Positions 8,115-16,050 of a DNA stretch of 25,187 nt are shown one piece after another. The translations under genes and the position numbers were made by a program. The DNA comes from Prevotellaceae bacterium (lineage in GTDB: Bacteria; Bacteroidota; Bacteroidia; Bacteroidales; Bacteroidaceae), in contig JAHZGX010000033.1 in NCBI GenBank assembly GCA_019420585.1, positions 1 through 25,187 on the forward strand, in the 5' to 3' direction. Every line of letters begins with the position of its first letter. Within the stretch, counting starts at the first letter, position 1. The notes below the pieces were generated by a model that was not told the origin of the DNA, ran no database searches, and saw nothing but the letters and a program-made list of their open reading frames with translations.

Positions 8115-8293
8115 TTGTGAAACGCTGATTCCAATTCTTCAAGTTCCCTGCCGGCCAGGTTGGGGAACTTTTCTTTTACCACCTCGCGGAAAGCCGCTTC
8201 TGCCTTTGTGCGCATTTGCTGCTGTCCCATCTTGATTCCGCTGCGATATGGGGTGGAGGGCAGGAGTGCCCTGTTGAAGTTTCCGTCACTCAT
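8102..8293 (-). CDS. Small conserved-looking protein of unknown function, 63 aa
   Basis: I cannot name the family. The product is 63 aa, hydrophilic and probably cytosolic. An N-terminal SDGNFNRALLP segment followed by YRSGIKMG precedes a helix rich in Lys and Glu (about residues 25-60) with the pattern of an amphipathic helix-turn-helix bundle. The GNFNRxLLP...Y.SG motif looks like one I associate with short Bacteroidales proteins, but I could not verify this. ATG 8293 is the only start that gives this motif. A -7 box at 8395-8402 would give a leader of about 95 nt. It converges on purT, with 27 bp between the stop codons. Confidence 0.7.
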   Translation of the reverse strand: MSDGNFNRALLPSTPYRSGIKMGQQQMRTKAEAAFREVVKEKFPNLAGRELEELESAFHKRLL

Positions 8294-8394
8294 GAGTCAT
8301 TTGTCTGTAGCCTGTGGGGCGGCATGTACAGGCACTTCGCCTTTTTTGTGCCCTGTGTCTCTGCCGTGTATCCCGCCGGCATTTGTTGATTCTG

Positions 8395-8402
8395 CAAAAA
8401 TA
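8395..8402 (-). promoter_or_regulatory. Possible -7 box for the 63-aa gene
   Basis: TATTTTTG on the minus strand fits TAnnTTTG. No -33 TTTG is found 19-21 bp upstream. The leader to ATG 8293 would be about 95 nt. Confidence 0.4.
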
Positions 8403-8477
8403 CTGCTTTTCCGTGAGTATAAGGCCGTGGCATCCTTGCAAATGCTTCCTCCATCCTCGAATCTAGCAAGAGTTAAA

Positions 8478-8517
8478 AACTCAGAGCGCTGCGTTGATTG
8501 ATGAAGCGCTCTGAGTT
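8478..8517 (-). terminator. Orphan rho-independent terminator, leftward
   Basis: AACTCAGAGCGCT (8478-8490) pairs perfectly with AGCGCTCTGAGTT (8505-8517) around a 14-nt loop. Reading leftward, the stem continues directly into TTTTT. No gene ending here is visible; the nearest upstream minus-strand gene already has its own terminator at 8885-8917. Confidence 0.65.
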
Positions 8518-8683
8518 GGGCATCACACCGTAATGCCTTTTTTCTAGGTGGTGCGTAGCGGGGGGAGCGAAGGGGAGTGATGGAGGCAGGGAGAGGTAAT
8601 GTCGTACTCTCGCGTCTTTATGTTGTCAAGATTTTAGAAGCAAAGTGCGAAAAGGTGCCTGCCTAGGAAAAAATAAAAGTCTG

Positions 8684-8707
8684 GTTAGGAAAAATTTTTT
8701 TCCTAAC
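8684..8707. repeat. Perfect A/T-centred palindrome
   Basis: GTTAGGAAAAA (8684-8694) and TTTTTCCTAAC (8697-8707) form a perfect 11-bp inverted repeat with a 2-bp centre. A third half-site-like CCTAGGAAAAAA lies about 21 bp to the left, at 8662-8673. It could be an operator or a cruciform; nothing in the sequence says for which gene. Confidence 0.5.
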
Positions 8708-8884
8708 TGGAAACATAAAATCGGGTAGTTTGGCGGAAAAGCGAATATGTAAAGAAAAAAAGAATTCTTGCCAAAGGAAACTTAGTGCATAGGTTTTGCT
8801 TGTCTGCGTCGGTTTACACAACACGTTGCGTCCTTATCTTGTCCTCTCATAGCACGTTCCTATGCCAGGCGGGCAAAAGAAGAG

Positions 8885-8917
8885 GAGCCGGACTGCATGA
8901 TGATTGCAGTCCGGCTC
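8885..8917 (-). terminator. Terminator of the OmpA-family gene
   Basis: A perfect 13-bp stem (8885-8897 with 8905-8917) around a 7-nt loop lies 24 bp beyond the stop codon of the minus-strand gene. It is followed on that strand by a C/T-rich tract ending in TTTT. Confidence 0.8.
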
Positions 8918-8941
8918 TCTGTTGTGCTTGTTTGGTCGTTG

Positions 8942-10048
8942 TTACTTCACACGCACATAGACCATGCGGTTTGAACTGATTTCTTCAGCACCGTGGGCGG
9001 TCACTCCTGATACCTTTACACCACGAGCCTCCAGGTACTTCTTCACCTCATCGGCACGCTTCTGGGAAAGTTTCTTGTTGTAGGCCTTGGCTCCTTCGGG
9101 TGAGGCATAGGCATCGATGGTCACGGTGGCGTTGGCCGGCACCTCATTCAAGGTAGCCTTGGCAGTGCCTGTGAGCAGGCTCTTGTTTTGGCCAAACTCC
9201 ACCGCATAAGTGTTGCCCACATTCTTGGGAACCTCCACGCGCACCTCTTTGATGACTTCCCGAGGCTTTTCAACTACCTTCTCCACAACCTTTTCCACGA
9301 TGGTCGGTTCCACCTGCACGAAATGATGTTTCTTGTTGGAAGTGCGGAAGTGGTAGGTCACGCCGGCTGTCAGTTGGAACACTCCTGCATGGGAGAACTG
9401 GCCGTGCTCGTTGTTCTTCCAGAATCCAACGGTGTTGTTGCAGCCCCACTGTGCATCGCTGTTGTTGTAATAGTCGGTTCTGGCACCGGTGGTTTCGTTG
9501 GCATGAACCACATCAAGTATCACGGCGGGCTTCAGGCTCAGTGTCCATGCACGCTGCTTGCCCACGTTGAAGTCGAAGTCAATGCCTGCCTTGAACACGC
9601 CTGCATTGCGGTAGTTTGCATTGTCATACTGAGTTCCATCGGGATAGAAATAGTGCATGTAGCCTACACCTGCCTTGGGGCTTATCTCGAAAACGCGGGG
9701 CTTGCCCTTGTATCCACCAATCCAGTTCATGAGGTTCACCTTGCCCATGATGGCTGCTGTCAAGTTGTCCACGGTGCAGTCGGAGTGCGACATGTTCCAG
9801 TTGTACCAGTTGTTGAAACCTGCTGTCACATCCATCTGGAGGCTCATCACGGGTGTGATGCCCTTGGTGAGTTGGATGCCGGCCACACCTCCGTGGGGTG
9901 TGTTGAAGTCATGGAGGTTTGTTGTCATACCTCCGTCAACGCCTATTGACCAGTTGTCAAAGAAGCGGTGTCCGCTTACGTTGTACTGAGCATTCGCAGT
10001 GAATGCGGTGGATAGCAGTGCTATCGTCAGTAAGGTAGATTTTTTCAT
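8942..10048 (-). CDS. OmpA-family outer-membrane protein (beta-barrel plus peptidoglycan-binding domain)
   Basis: This 368-aa exported protein has a Sec signal peptide (residues 1-20, cut before QYNV). A region of alternating strands (about 25-235) is consistent with an eight-stranded outer-membrane barrel. A periplasmic linker of VEK repeats (251-261) follows, then an OmpA-like C-terminal domain (about 283-368). The OmpA signature is visible: ASPEG (315-319), then NKKLSQKRADEVKKYLEARG and NRMVYVRV at the end. It probably anchors the outer membrane to peptidoglycan. The C-terminal domain is compact and stops shortly after NRMVYV. The gene has its own promoter and terminator. The ATG at 10048 directly precedes the signal peptide. 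Confidence 0.93.
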   Translation of the reverse strand: MKKSTLLTIALLSTAFTANAQYNVSGHRFFDNWSIGVDGGMTTNLHDFNTPHGGVAGIQLTKGITPVMSLQMDVTAGFNNWYNWNMSHSDCTVDNLTAAIMGKVNLMNWIGGYKGKPRVFEISPKAGVGYMHYFYPDGTQYDNANYRNAGVFKAGIDFDFNVGKQRAWTLSLKPAVILDVVHANETTGARTDYYNNSDAQWGCNNTVGFWKNNEHGQFSHAGVFQLTAGVTYHFRTSNKKHHFVQVEPTIVEKVVEKVVEKPREVIKEVRVEVPKNVGNTYAVEFGQNKSLLTGTAKATLNEVPANATVTIDAYASPEGAKAYNKKLSQKRADEVKKYLEARGVKVSGVTAHGAEEISSNRMVYVRVK

Positions 10049-10147
10049 ACTTTTCCTGTTATGAATGATTTTACAATTTCATTTAATTTGCCTGGCCGTA
10101 TGTACGTGCAGTGAGCCGTGTGTATACACTCAGACCTAACTTCGTTG

Positions 10148-10176
10148 CAAAGTTAACAAAAAAATAGCAGTGCAAA
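10148..10176 (-). promoter_or_regulatory. Promoter of the OmpA-family gene
   Basis: On the minus strand TAACTTTG (plus 10148-10155) fits the -7 box. TTTG (plus 10173-10176) lies 17 bp upstream, slightly closer than usual. The leader would be about 95 nt. The -33 element lies inside the T-rich tail of the preceding terminator. Confidence 0.65.
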
Positions 10177-10231
10177 GAAAAAGTGCGCGGAAAACGATGC
10201 CCTGTTGTCAAAAACATCGCTTCCCGCGTAC
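10177..10231 (-). terminator. Probable terminator of the GlpT-type transporter gene
   Basis: On the minus strand, GTACGCGGG and CGATG (plus 10231-10215) pair with CATCG and CCGCGCAC (plus 10199-10183). The long interrupted stem is followed by TTTTTC. It starts 24 bp beyond the transporter stop codon. Confidence 0.6.
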
Positions 10232-10254
10232 TTCCGGCCTGTTGTCATGTGCTC

Positions 10255-11646
10255 TTAACGCTGTTTCTGCCCCAGTGTGGGAATCATGAGCAGGATGGAG
10301 AGCAGGCAGGCGAGGAGTAGTGAGACAAAGGTCCATGTCCAGCCGGCGTGGCTCGAAATAAACCCGATAACGGTGTTGGCCAGTATGGCCGTGCCGAAGA
10401 AGTAGCCGAAAAAGCCCGTGAGTCCTGCTGCCGTGCCTGCGGCATTCTTCGGTACGAGGTCAAGAGCCTGCACGCCCACCAGCATGACGGGACCATAGAT
10501 GAAGAACCCGATGCCTGTGAGACTGAGCGTCACCAGGCTGATGCTGGGCTGTTCCAGTGAGGTAGCATACCAGTAGATGCCAATGAAGAGTGCTACGAGA
10601 GCCATGAACATCATGGTGGGCCAAGCCCGGTTGCCCTTGAACACCCGGTCGCTGATGATGCCGCAGATGAGTGTGCCGGGTATGGCGGCATATTCGTAAG
10701 CAAAGTATGCCCAGCCTGCCGACTTGATGTCCACGCCTTGGTCGCTCAGCAGGGCGGGTGCCCAGTCAAGGCATCCGTAGCGCACCATGTATATGAATGC
10801 GTTGCTCAGGGCTATTGCCCACAGGCACTTGTTAGGAAGCACGTGGCGCAGCATGATGTCGCGTATGCTGAGCACGGTTTCACTCTCGGCGTTGTAATGC
10901 GGGGGATAGTCGTTGCGCCACTTCTCCACGGCCATGAGGCCTTGGCTCTGCGGGGTGTCGCGGATGAGTATGTAGGTAAGCAGGGCAATGGGAACCACCG
11001 TGGCTGCAGGGAAGAGGAAGGTGCCTGCCAGGAAGTACAGTTCGGTGTGTGCTTCGTACAGCCAGGAGCCGAACCACACGGCACCATAGGAGGCCATGGG
11101 ACCTATCAAACCTCCGCCAACGTTGTGCGCGCAGTTCCATATGGACATCATGGTGCCACGCTCATTTTGTGAGAACCAGTGGGTCATCACTCTGCCACAG
11201 GGAGGCCACCCCATGCCGCCGAACCAGCCGACCAGGAAGTTGAGCGCCGCCATCATGCCCACGGCCATCCCCTTGCGCTCAGGATGGTGAAGGAGATCAA
11301 GCCAACTCACGGGCACAGCCATGCAGGCCATGGCCATGGCACTGAGTATCAAACCAAGCGAGAGAAACTTTCGGGCATCACTGCGGTCAGAAACTGATCC
11401 CATCAGGAACTTGCTCAAGGCGTATGCCACGGCGTTCATACCTAGTGCCATGCCCAGTTCGCCTTTGTCGATGCCCAACTCCTCAAGCATGGGGATGGCC
11501 ATGGCAAAGTTCTTGCGCACCAGATAAAAGGCGGCATAGCCTATGAAGGCTCCGGTGAAGACTTGCACACGCAGGCGACGGTAGCGGGCATCAGCCTCGG
11601 GACCTGTGGTCTCGGGGCGAAAGGGTGGGGGAGAAAGTAGGTTCAT
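10255..11646 (-). CDS. glpT: Glycerol-3-phosphate/organophosphate:phosphate antiporter, MFS (GlpT/UhpT-like)
   Basis: This 463-aa major facilitator protein of the organophosphate:Pi antiporter family should import glycerol-3-phosphate (or a sugar phosphate) in exchange for phosphate across the inner membrane. Twelve hydrophobic segments can be traced. The family marks are GYAAFYLVRKNFAMAIP (about residues 36-52) with the substrate-binding arginine region, the loop 2-3 motif MGSVSDRSDARKFLSLGL, and GGMGWPPCGRVMTHWFSQNERGT in the middle of the N-half. Substrate choice between G3P and hexose phosphate cannot be settled by eye. It lies 85 bp downstream of a small secreted-protein gene, with only a weak hairpin between, and no clear promoter box of its own. 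Confidence 0.88.
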   Translation of the reverse strand: MNLLSPPPFRPETTGPEADARYRRLRVQVFTGAFIGYAAFYLVRKNFAMAIPMLEELGIDKGELGMALGMNAVAYALSKFLMGSVSDRSDARKFLSLGLILSAMAMACMAVPVSWLDLLHHPERKGMAVGMMAALNFLVGWFGGMGWPPCGRVMTHWFSQNERGTMMSIWNCAHNVGGGLIGPMASYGAVWFGSWLYEAHTELYFLAGTFLFPAATVVPIALLTYILIRDTPQSQGLMAVEKWRNDYPPHYNAESETVLSIRDIMLRHVLPNKCLWAIALSNAFIYMVRYGCLDWAPALLSDQGVDIKSAGWAYFAYEYAAIPGTLICGIISDRVFKGNRAWPTMMFMALVALFIGIYWYATSLEQPSISLVTLSLTGIGFFIYGPVMLVGVQALDLVPKNAAGTAAGLTGFFGYFFGTAILANTVIGFISSHAGWTWTFVSLLLACLLSILLMIPTLGQKQR

Positions 11647-11675
11647 AGTTTTGTTTTTTATCAGGCAAGAAAACC

Positions 11676-11691
11676 GGCAAGTCCGCTTGCC
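11676..11691 (-). terminator. Short hairpin between the secreted-protein gene and glpT
   Basis: GGCAAG (11676-11681) pairs with CTTGCC (11686-11691) around a 4-nt loop. Reading leftward it is followed by GGTTTTCTT. The short stem suggests a weak or partial terminator that may attenuate read-through into glpT. Confidence 0.35.
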
Positions 11692-11731
11692 TATACATTA
11701 ATTTATATATATGGTTGTGCGATTGTGGTAA

Positions 11732-12238
11732 TCAAGGGATGCGGAAGGGATATACCTTGTAGCCTGCCTGCTCTTCACTCAGAGTTTGGTTCAGACATGT
11801 CAGGATGTACTCGCCTGGGGGAAGAGAGACATTTGGCGTGCAAACGAAGGCATCTTTTCCCTCGGCCTGTATGCTGAAATGCTCGGGTTCGAGGCGGACG
11901 TACGTGTTGTCACGCAAACGCTCCCTGGGTAACCGGCGATGGTCTCGGCGTGTCTTTAGGCGTATCAGCGCATAGTCAACAAGAGTTTCCTGTATGCCAG
12001 GGTTCACACGCAATGCCGGCTTCCTGTCATCTGTCATCTGCAGGGCACTCTTTCCCCACAGGTAGAGCACACGGGTGTCCTTGAGTTTCTTGCCGGCAAT
12101 GCTCCATCCGGGTTTTATCTCCGTCTGCATCTCATCGGCCTTGAGGCTCACCCAGCGTCCGGCTACCTGAAGTGACACATCCTGTGCCTGGCACAGGAAT
12201 GCGCGCAGGCACAGCAATAGCAGTGTAATATGTTTCAT
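11732..12238 (-). CDS. Small exported protein of unknown function, 168 aa
   Basis: I do not recognise a family. The first ~18 residues form a signal peptide ending CQAQ, so the protein is exported; a cysteine close to the cleavage site leaves a lipoprotein possible but without a clear lipobox. The mature part is rich in beta-strand-like segments, with a basic patch KTRRDHRRLPRERLR in the middle and a final segment containing PPGEYILTCLNQ that resembles an immunoglobulin-like strand pair. I use ATG 12238 rather than the in-frame TTG at 12247, because that TTG lies inside the -7 promoter box. The predicted transcript therefore begins at or next to the start codon. It diverges from the helicase gene and precedes glpT. 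Confidence 0.72.
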   Translation of the reverse strand: MKHITLLLLCLRAFLCQAQDVSLQVAGRWVSLKADEMQTEIKPGWSIAGKKLKDTRVLYLWGKSALQMTDDRKPALRVNPGIQETLVDYALIRLKTRRDHRRLPRERLRDNTYVRLEPEHFSIQAEGKDAFVCTPNVSLPPGEYILTCLNQTLSEEQAGYKVYPFRIP

Positions 12239-12243
12239 CTTAT

Positions 12244-12314
12244 GCAAAGATAACGTGTTGCCCCGACTTGGGCAAGTTTATCCTTGCCCAAGTGGAAATA
12301 AATGTATTCCTTTG
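12244..12314. promoter_or_regulatory. Symmetric divergent promoter: secreted-protein gene (left) and helicase (right)
   Basis: Leftward: TATCTTTG (plus 12244-12251) with CTTG (plus 12273-12276) 21 bp upstream. Rightward: CTTG (12283-12286), a 20-bp gap, then TTCCTTTG (12307-12314). Both -33 elements lie inside a perfect inverted repeat, ACTTGGGCAAG (12266-12276) and CTTGCCCAAGT (12283-12293). One regulator could thus cover both. Both start codons lie within about 10 bp of their -7 boxes. Confidence 0.6.
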
Positions 12315-12322
12315 CACTCATT

Positions 12323-13633
12323 ATGACGTATAATCTGCTTAAACTTGGCATCACGGAACTTAACGTGATGCAGCAGGACATGCTTCTGGCTGCCCGCAAA
12401 TGGGACAGGCTGGTGCTCCTGAGTCCTACCGGCTCGGGCAAGACGCTGGCTTACCTGCTTCCTGTACTGGAACAGATGGACGAGAAGGTGGAGGGCTTGC
12501 AGACTTTGGTGCTCGTTCCCTCGCGTGAATTGGCCATTCAGACCACCGATGTGGTACGCAGACTCTGTCCACAATGCCGCGTGATGGCTTGTTACGGAGG
12601 ACATGCCGCCATGGACGAACACCGTACCATGAACGGCCTTCACCCGCAACTGATTGTGTCCACACCCGGTCGTTTCCTTGACCACATGGACAAGGGAAAC
12701 CTCTCGCTTGACGTTCTTACAACGCTGGTGATAGACGAGTTTGACAAATCGCTTGAACTGGGATTTCAGCCGCAAATGGAACGTATCATACAGCCAATGG
12801 GACAGGTGGGGCGACGCATCCTGCTTTCGGCTACCGATAATCCTCATATTCCGCAGTTCGCAGGCGGAAATGGCTTCCACAGAATATCGTTTCTCGATAG
12901 GGAGGAAGCCTTGCCCGACGGCATTTCTGTGCATAGTGTGGATTCTCCGCAAAAGGATAAACTGGAGACGCTGCTGCGCCTTTTGTGTGTGCTCGGTACA
13001 GAGAAGAGCCTTGTGTTTCTGGGGTTCCGTGACAGCGTGGAACGCGTGGGTAGTTACCTGCGTGCGCATGGTGTCTCTGCCGATCTCTTCCATGGAGGGC
13101 TGGAACAGCAGGTACGCGAACGTGCCATCCACCGTTTCTCCTGCGGTTCATGCAATGTGCTGGTGTGCACAGACCTGGCTGCGAGGGGACTGGACATAGA
13201 GGGCGTGGAGAATGTCATACATTACCACCTGCCTTCCGACAGCGTGACCTACGTGCACCGCAACGGACGTACCGCCCGGTGGGATGGCACAGGAACGACC
13301 TATTTGTTGGTGGGGCCGGAGGAACATGTGCCTGATTTCGTGGGCGAGGAGTGTTCCCCGTACTGTTTGCCCCAGCGTGTGCCGGCTCCTGCCAAGCCTT
13401 TATGGGCCACTTTATATATAGGTAAAGGCAAAAAGGACAAGATAAGCCGTGGCGACGTGGCAGGCTTCTTGGCCAAGGTGGGTGGTTTGGAGCGCGATCA
13501 GATAGGTCGCATCGATGTGTTGCCCCAGTGGTCATACGTGGCTGTGGACAGTCGTCAGGTACGCTCTCTGCTGGAAAGAATACATGGGCAAAAGATAAAG
13601 GGAATCAAGACCATCTTCGCTTTGGCCGACTGA
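12323..13633 (+). CDS. DEAD-box RNA helicase with DbpA-type RNA-binding domain
   Basis: This 436-aa ATP-dependent RNA helicase probably acts in ribosome assembly. In order: a Q motif region (GITELNVMQQ, 9-18), Walker A SPTGSGKT (34-41), PSREL (67-71), TPGR (114-117), motif II DEFD (138-141), SAT (169-171), FHGG, TDLAARGLD (283-291) and motif VI HRNGRTAR (312-319). Residues 364-436 match the DbpA RNA-binding domain (IGKGKKDKISRGDVAGFL, then IGRIDVLPQWSYVAV), which in DbpA recognises a 23S rRNA hairpin. Motifs II and VI differ from the canonical DEAD and HRIGRTGR. ATG 12323 is preferred to ATG 12302 because the -7 box lies between them. The transcript ends at the hairpin 13646-13699. Confidence 0.92.
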   Translation: MTYNLLKLGITELNVMQQDMLLAARKWDRLVLLSPTGSGKTLAYLLPVLEQMDEKVEGLQTLVLVPSRELAIQTTDVVRRLCPQCRVMACYGGHAAMDEHRTMNGLHPQLIVSTPGRFLDHMDKGNLSLDVLTTLVIDEFDKSLELGFQPQMERIIQPMGQVGRRILLSATDNPHIPQFAGGNGFHRISFLDREEALPDGISVHSVDSPQKDKLETLLRLLCVLGTEKSLVFLGFRDSVERVGSYLRAHGVSADLFHGGLEQQVRERAIHRFSCGSCNVLVCTDLAARGLDIEGVENVIHYHLPSDSVTYVHRNGRTARWDGTGTTYLLVGPEEHVPDFVGEECSPYCLPQRVPAPAKPLWATLYIGKGKKDKISRGDVAGFLAKVGGLERDQIGRIDVLPQWSYVAVDSRQVRSLLERIHGQKIKGIKTIFALAD

Positions 13634-13645
13634 AGGCCGGATATA

Positions 13646-13699
13646 CAGTACACCCCGGAGGCAAGCAAATCGTAAATTGCTGGCTTCCGGGGTGTACTG
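13646..13699. terminator. Bidirectional terminator between helicase and PiT genes
   Basis: CAGTACACCCCGGA (13646-13659) pairs with TCCGGGGTGTACTG (13686-13699). The stem continues inward with GCAAGCAA against TTGCTGGC, one mismatch, around an 8-nt loop. The convergent genes end 12 and 20 bp away. T tracts are poor on both sides. Confidence 0.75.
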
Positions 13700-13719
13700 C
13701 ATATTAGTTGCAGCAAAAC

Positions 13720-15987
13720 TTATTCGGAAAATCTTGCATAACCCCGTATCATGTGACGTAGGCTGCTCAGCAGTTCCTGGGATTCCTGAACTAGGCTCAG
13801 GAAGAGAATCATGGATTCGAGGTTGGTCGGGTTGTTCTGCAGGTCATCAATGATGGTCTTGCGATAGGCTGACAGTTGACGTTGCAGTGCCGTTGCATCC
13901 ACCCTCAGTTCCTCCGGAGAATCGGCATGCTCCTCTTGCTTGCCTGTCTTGTTTTCGTTGAGCAAGGACTCGGTACGCTGGAACAGTTTGAGTATCTCCT
14001 GTTGGTAAGCCATGAAAGGAATGGAATACTCGCTGCTGACTGGCATGAAGTTGTTGCCGACATGCTCTTTGCAGGGATCGGTGATACGCTTGAGGCAGTA
14101 AAGCATTTGCATGAGTGCCCCAACGGACAGGAAGTACCAAGTGTTGCGTTCTACGCTGAGTATGTAATCTACCCTTCTCAGAGCCAGTACCTCTTTGCGC
14201 CGTTGCCTCTTGAGTTGCTTACGCTGTTCCTCAATGCGTGTGGAAGCCTTTTTGAGCGGGCGGTATTCCTCGCGGAAGAATGCGTCTGTCACTTGCTTGT
14301 AGCATTTTGCCACAAAAGCAAGTTGTTCACGCCCATTGAGTCTGAAATGCTTGACGAGCAATGTCCAGTTTTCCGCTTTGTCGTGAGAACGCATGATTTG
14401 CGTGAAGAGGGTATCTTGCACCTCCTGTGCATTCTTGTGGGCCTGTTTCATATTACTCTTTATCAGGAATATGATGGCCAGTGCGATGCCGATGGCCATG
14501 GCCGGGAAATGTCCGAAGTACATGATGCAGGTCACCAGATAAGCAGCGATGAAGGCCACGCCAGCCGTTATGAACCATCCGCCTATGACGGAAATCACTC
14601 CTGTGATGCGGAACACTGCGCTTTGGCGGCTCCATGCTCTGTCGGCCAGACTGGTTCCCATGGCCACCATGAAAGTGACATAGGTGGTGGAGAGGGGCAG
14701 TTTCAGACTGGTTCCCATGGCAACCAACAGCCCTGCCAGTACCAGGTTGACTGCCGCGCGCACTTGGTCAAAGGCGGCTCCGGGAGGTAACACAGCCTCA
14801 TCAGTGCAGAATCGTGAATCTATCCAACGACCTACGGGAGCTGGTATGGCGTTGCTCACTGCCCTGGAACATCGGGTGACGGTACGCACCAAGGTGCGTG
14901 CCACGGCTGAAGAACCGAACATTTCTTCGCCTTCATCTTGTCTGCTGAGTTCCACACTTGTCCTTACAACATTGCGGGACTTGGGTGAGAATACCAGTGC
15001 AAGCACCATGATGACTCCAGCAAGCACCAAGTATGCCATTGGAGTATGAGCACTCTGCATCAGGTTGGTCATGAGGAATCCTGATGGGTCTGAGTTTCCG
15101 TGTGCCATGTAATCCCGATAGGCATCAAGTCCGGTCAGTGGCACGCCCACGAAATTCACCAAGTCATTGCCTGCGAAGGCCATTGCCAGCGCAAACGTAC
15201 CTGCCAGTACCACCATCTTCATGACATTGATGCCTGTGAGACTCAGTATTGTCATGGTCAGGCTCATCAGCAACGTACCTCCGCAGAGTATCAGGCAAGT
15301 ATTCTCGCTGACAAATTGATGAAGCGCGGGAGTCATGAGCGTGGAACCTTTCAGTCCACCTATAAGCATGAACCACACGATGCTGGTGATGGCCACTCCC
15401 CCAAAGATGCCGTCTTTCAGATGGGAGTGTCCGCGGAAAGTGAATATGACGCGTGCCAACCATTGTGCCAGTAGTCCGAACAAGAAGGCTATAGCCACGC
15501 TGAGGAAAATGCCCATGATGACGCTTATGGCCTTCTCCGTGTTGATGAGGTCGCCAAGCGTGAGCGCATGCCCGGCCACATCCGTGGCTCCTTGCATGAT
15601 TTTTATCAGTGCGATGGCAAAGGCTCCTCCAAGCAATTCAAACACTAGGCTGACCGTGGTGGAAGTGGGCATGCCCAGACTGTTGAACACATCCAGAAGC
15701 AGGACATCGGTCACCATGACAGCCATGAAGATGCTCATTACGTCATAAAAGGAGTAGAACTCAGGCATCATGATGCCGTGGCGTGCCACATCGAGCATTC
15801 CGTTGCTGAGTGATGCACCGGCAAACACACCAGCCGAAGCAATGATGACAATCGTGCGAAAACGTGCCACTTTGGCTCCGATGGCTGAATTGAGGAAGTT
15901 CACGGCATCGTTGCTGACTCCGGCCACCAAATCGAATATGGCCAGGATAATAAGGAAGGACACGATGCAAAGGAATAATGTATCCAT
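13720..15987 (-). CDS. pit: PiT-family inorganic phosphate transporter with C-terminal cytosolic domain
   Basis: This 755-aa inner-membrane carrier imports phosphate, probably as a metal-phosphate complex with protons or sodium. The two inverted halves each carry the family signature: GVSNDAVNFLNSAIG at residues 23-37 and FAGNDLVNFVGVPLTG at 271-286. About ten to twelve membrane segments extend to about residue 530. Residues 530-755 are soluble, charged and helical (for example EEQRKQLKRQRRKEV), and resemble the PhoU-like tails seen on some Bacteroidetes PiT proteins; E. coli PitA (about 500 aa) lacks this. The gene lies 63 bp downstream of a 29-codon ORF with no promoter between them. It is predicted to be driven by the promoter and 11-bp repeat array at 16167-16222. 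Confidence 0.94.
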   Translation of the reverse strand: MDTLFLCIVSFLIILAIFDLVAGVSNDAVNFLNSAIGAKVARFRTIVIIASAGVFAGASLSNGMLDVARHGIMMPEFYSFYDVMSIFMAVMVTDVLLLDVFNSLGMPTSTTVSLVFELLGGAFAIALIKIMQGATDVAGHALTLGDLINTEKAISVIMGIFLSVAIAFLFGLLAQWLARVIFTFRGHSHLKDGIFGGVAITSIVWFMLIGGLKGSTLMTPALHQFVSENTCLILCGGTLLMSLTMTILSLTGINVMKMVVLAGTFALAMAFAGNDLVNFVGVPLTGLDAYRDYMAHGNSDPSGFLMTNLMQSAHTPMAYLVLAGVIMVLALVFSPKSRNVVRTSVELSRQDEGEEMFGSSAVARTLVRTVTRCSRAVSNAIPAPVGRWIDSRFCTDEAVLPPGAAFDQVRAAVNLVLAGLLVAMGTSLKLPLSTTYVTFMVAMGTSLADRAWSRQSAVFRITGVISVIGGWFITAGVAFIAAYLVTCIMYFGHFPAMAIGIALAIIFLIKSNMKQAHKNAQEVQDTLFTQIMRSHDKAENWTLLVKHFRLNGREQLAFVAKCYKQVTDAFFREEYRPLKKASTRIEEQRKQLKRQRRKEVLALRRVDYILSVERNTWYFLSVGALMQMLYCLKRITDPCKEHVGNNFMPVSSEYSIPFMAYQQEILKLFQRTESLLNENKTGKQEEHADSPEELRVDATALQRQLSAYRKTIIDDLQNNPTNLESMILFLSLVQESQELLSSLRHMIRGYARFSE

Positions 15988-16050
15988 ATGAAATATATAA
16001 CGTTGTTTTTGAAGTGTACTGATTTATAAGAGGCAGGTAACATTTTGCCG

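Larger units (their letters stand above)
8294..8941. other. 648-bp gene-poor gap with promoter, hairpins and an A/T palindrome
   Basis: I see no convincing coding region here. The gap contains a -7 box for the small gene (8395-8402), a minus-strand hairpin with a T tract (8478-8517), a perfect palindrome (8684-8707), and the OmpA terminator (8885-8917). A GCATAGG near 8789 could pair with CCTATGC near 8859. The 8520-8880 part is A-rich and has no good TAnnTTTG box on either strand, so any RNA made there would need an atypical promoter. Confidence 0.6.

Noticed and set aside
8785..8979. 64-aa plus-strand frame before the OmpA gene end
   Set aside because: It runs through the OmpA terminator hairpin and into the antisense of the gene, with no promoter and no conserved-looking sequence.
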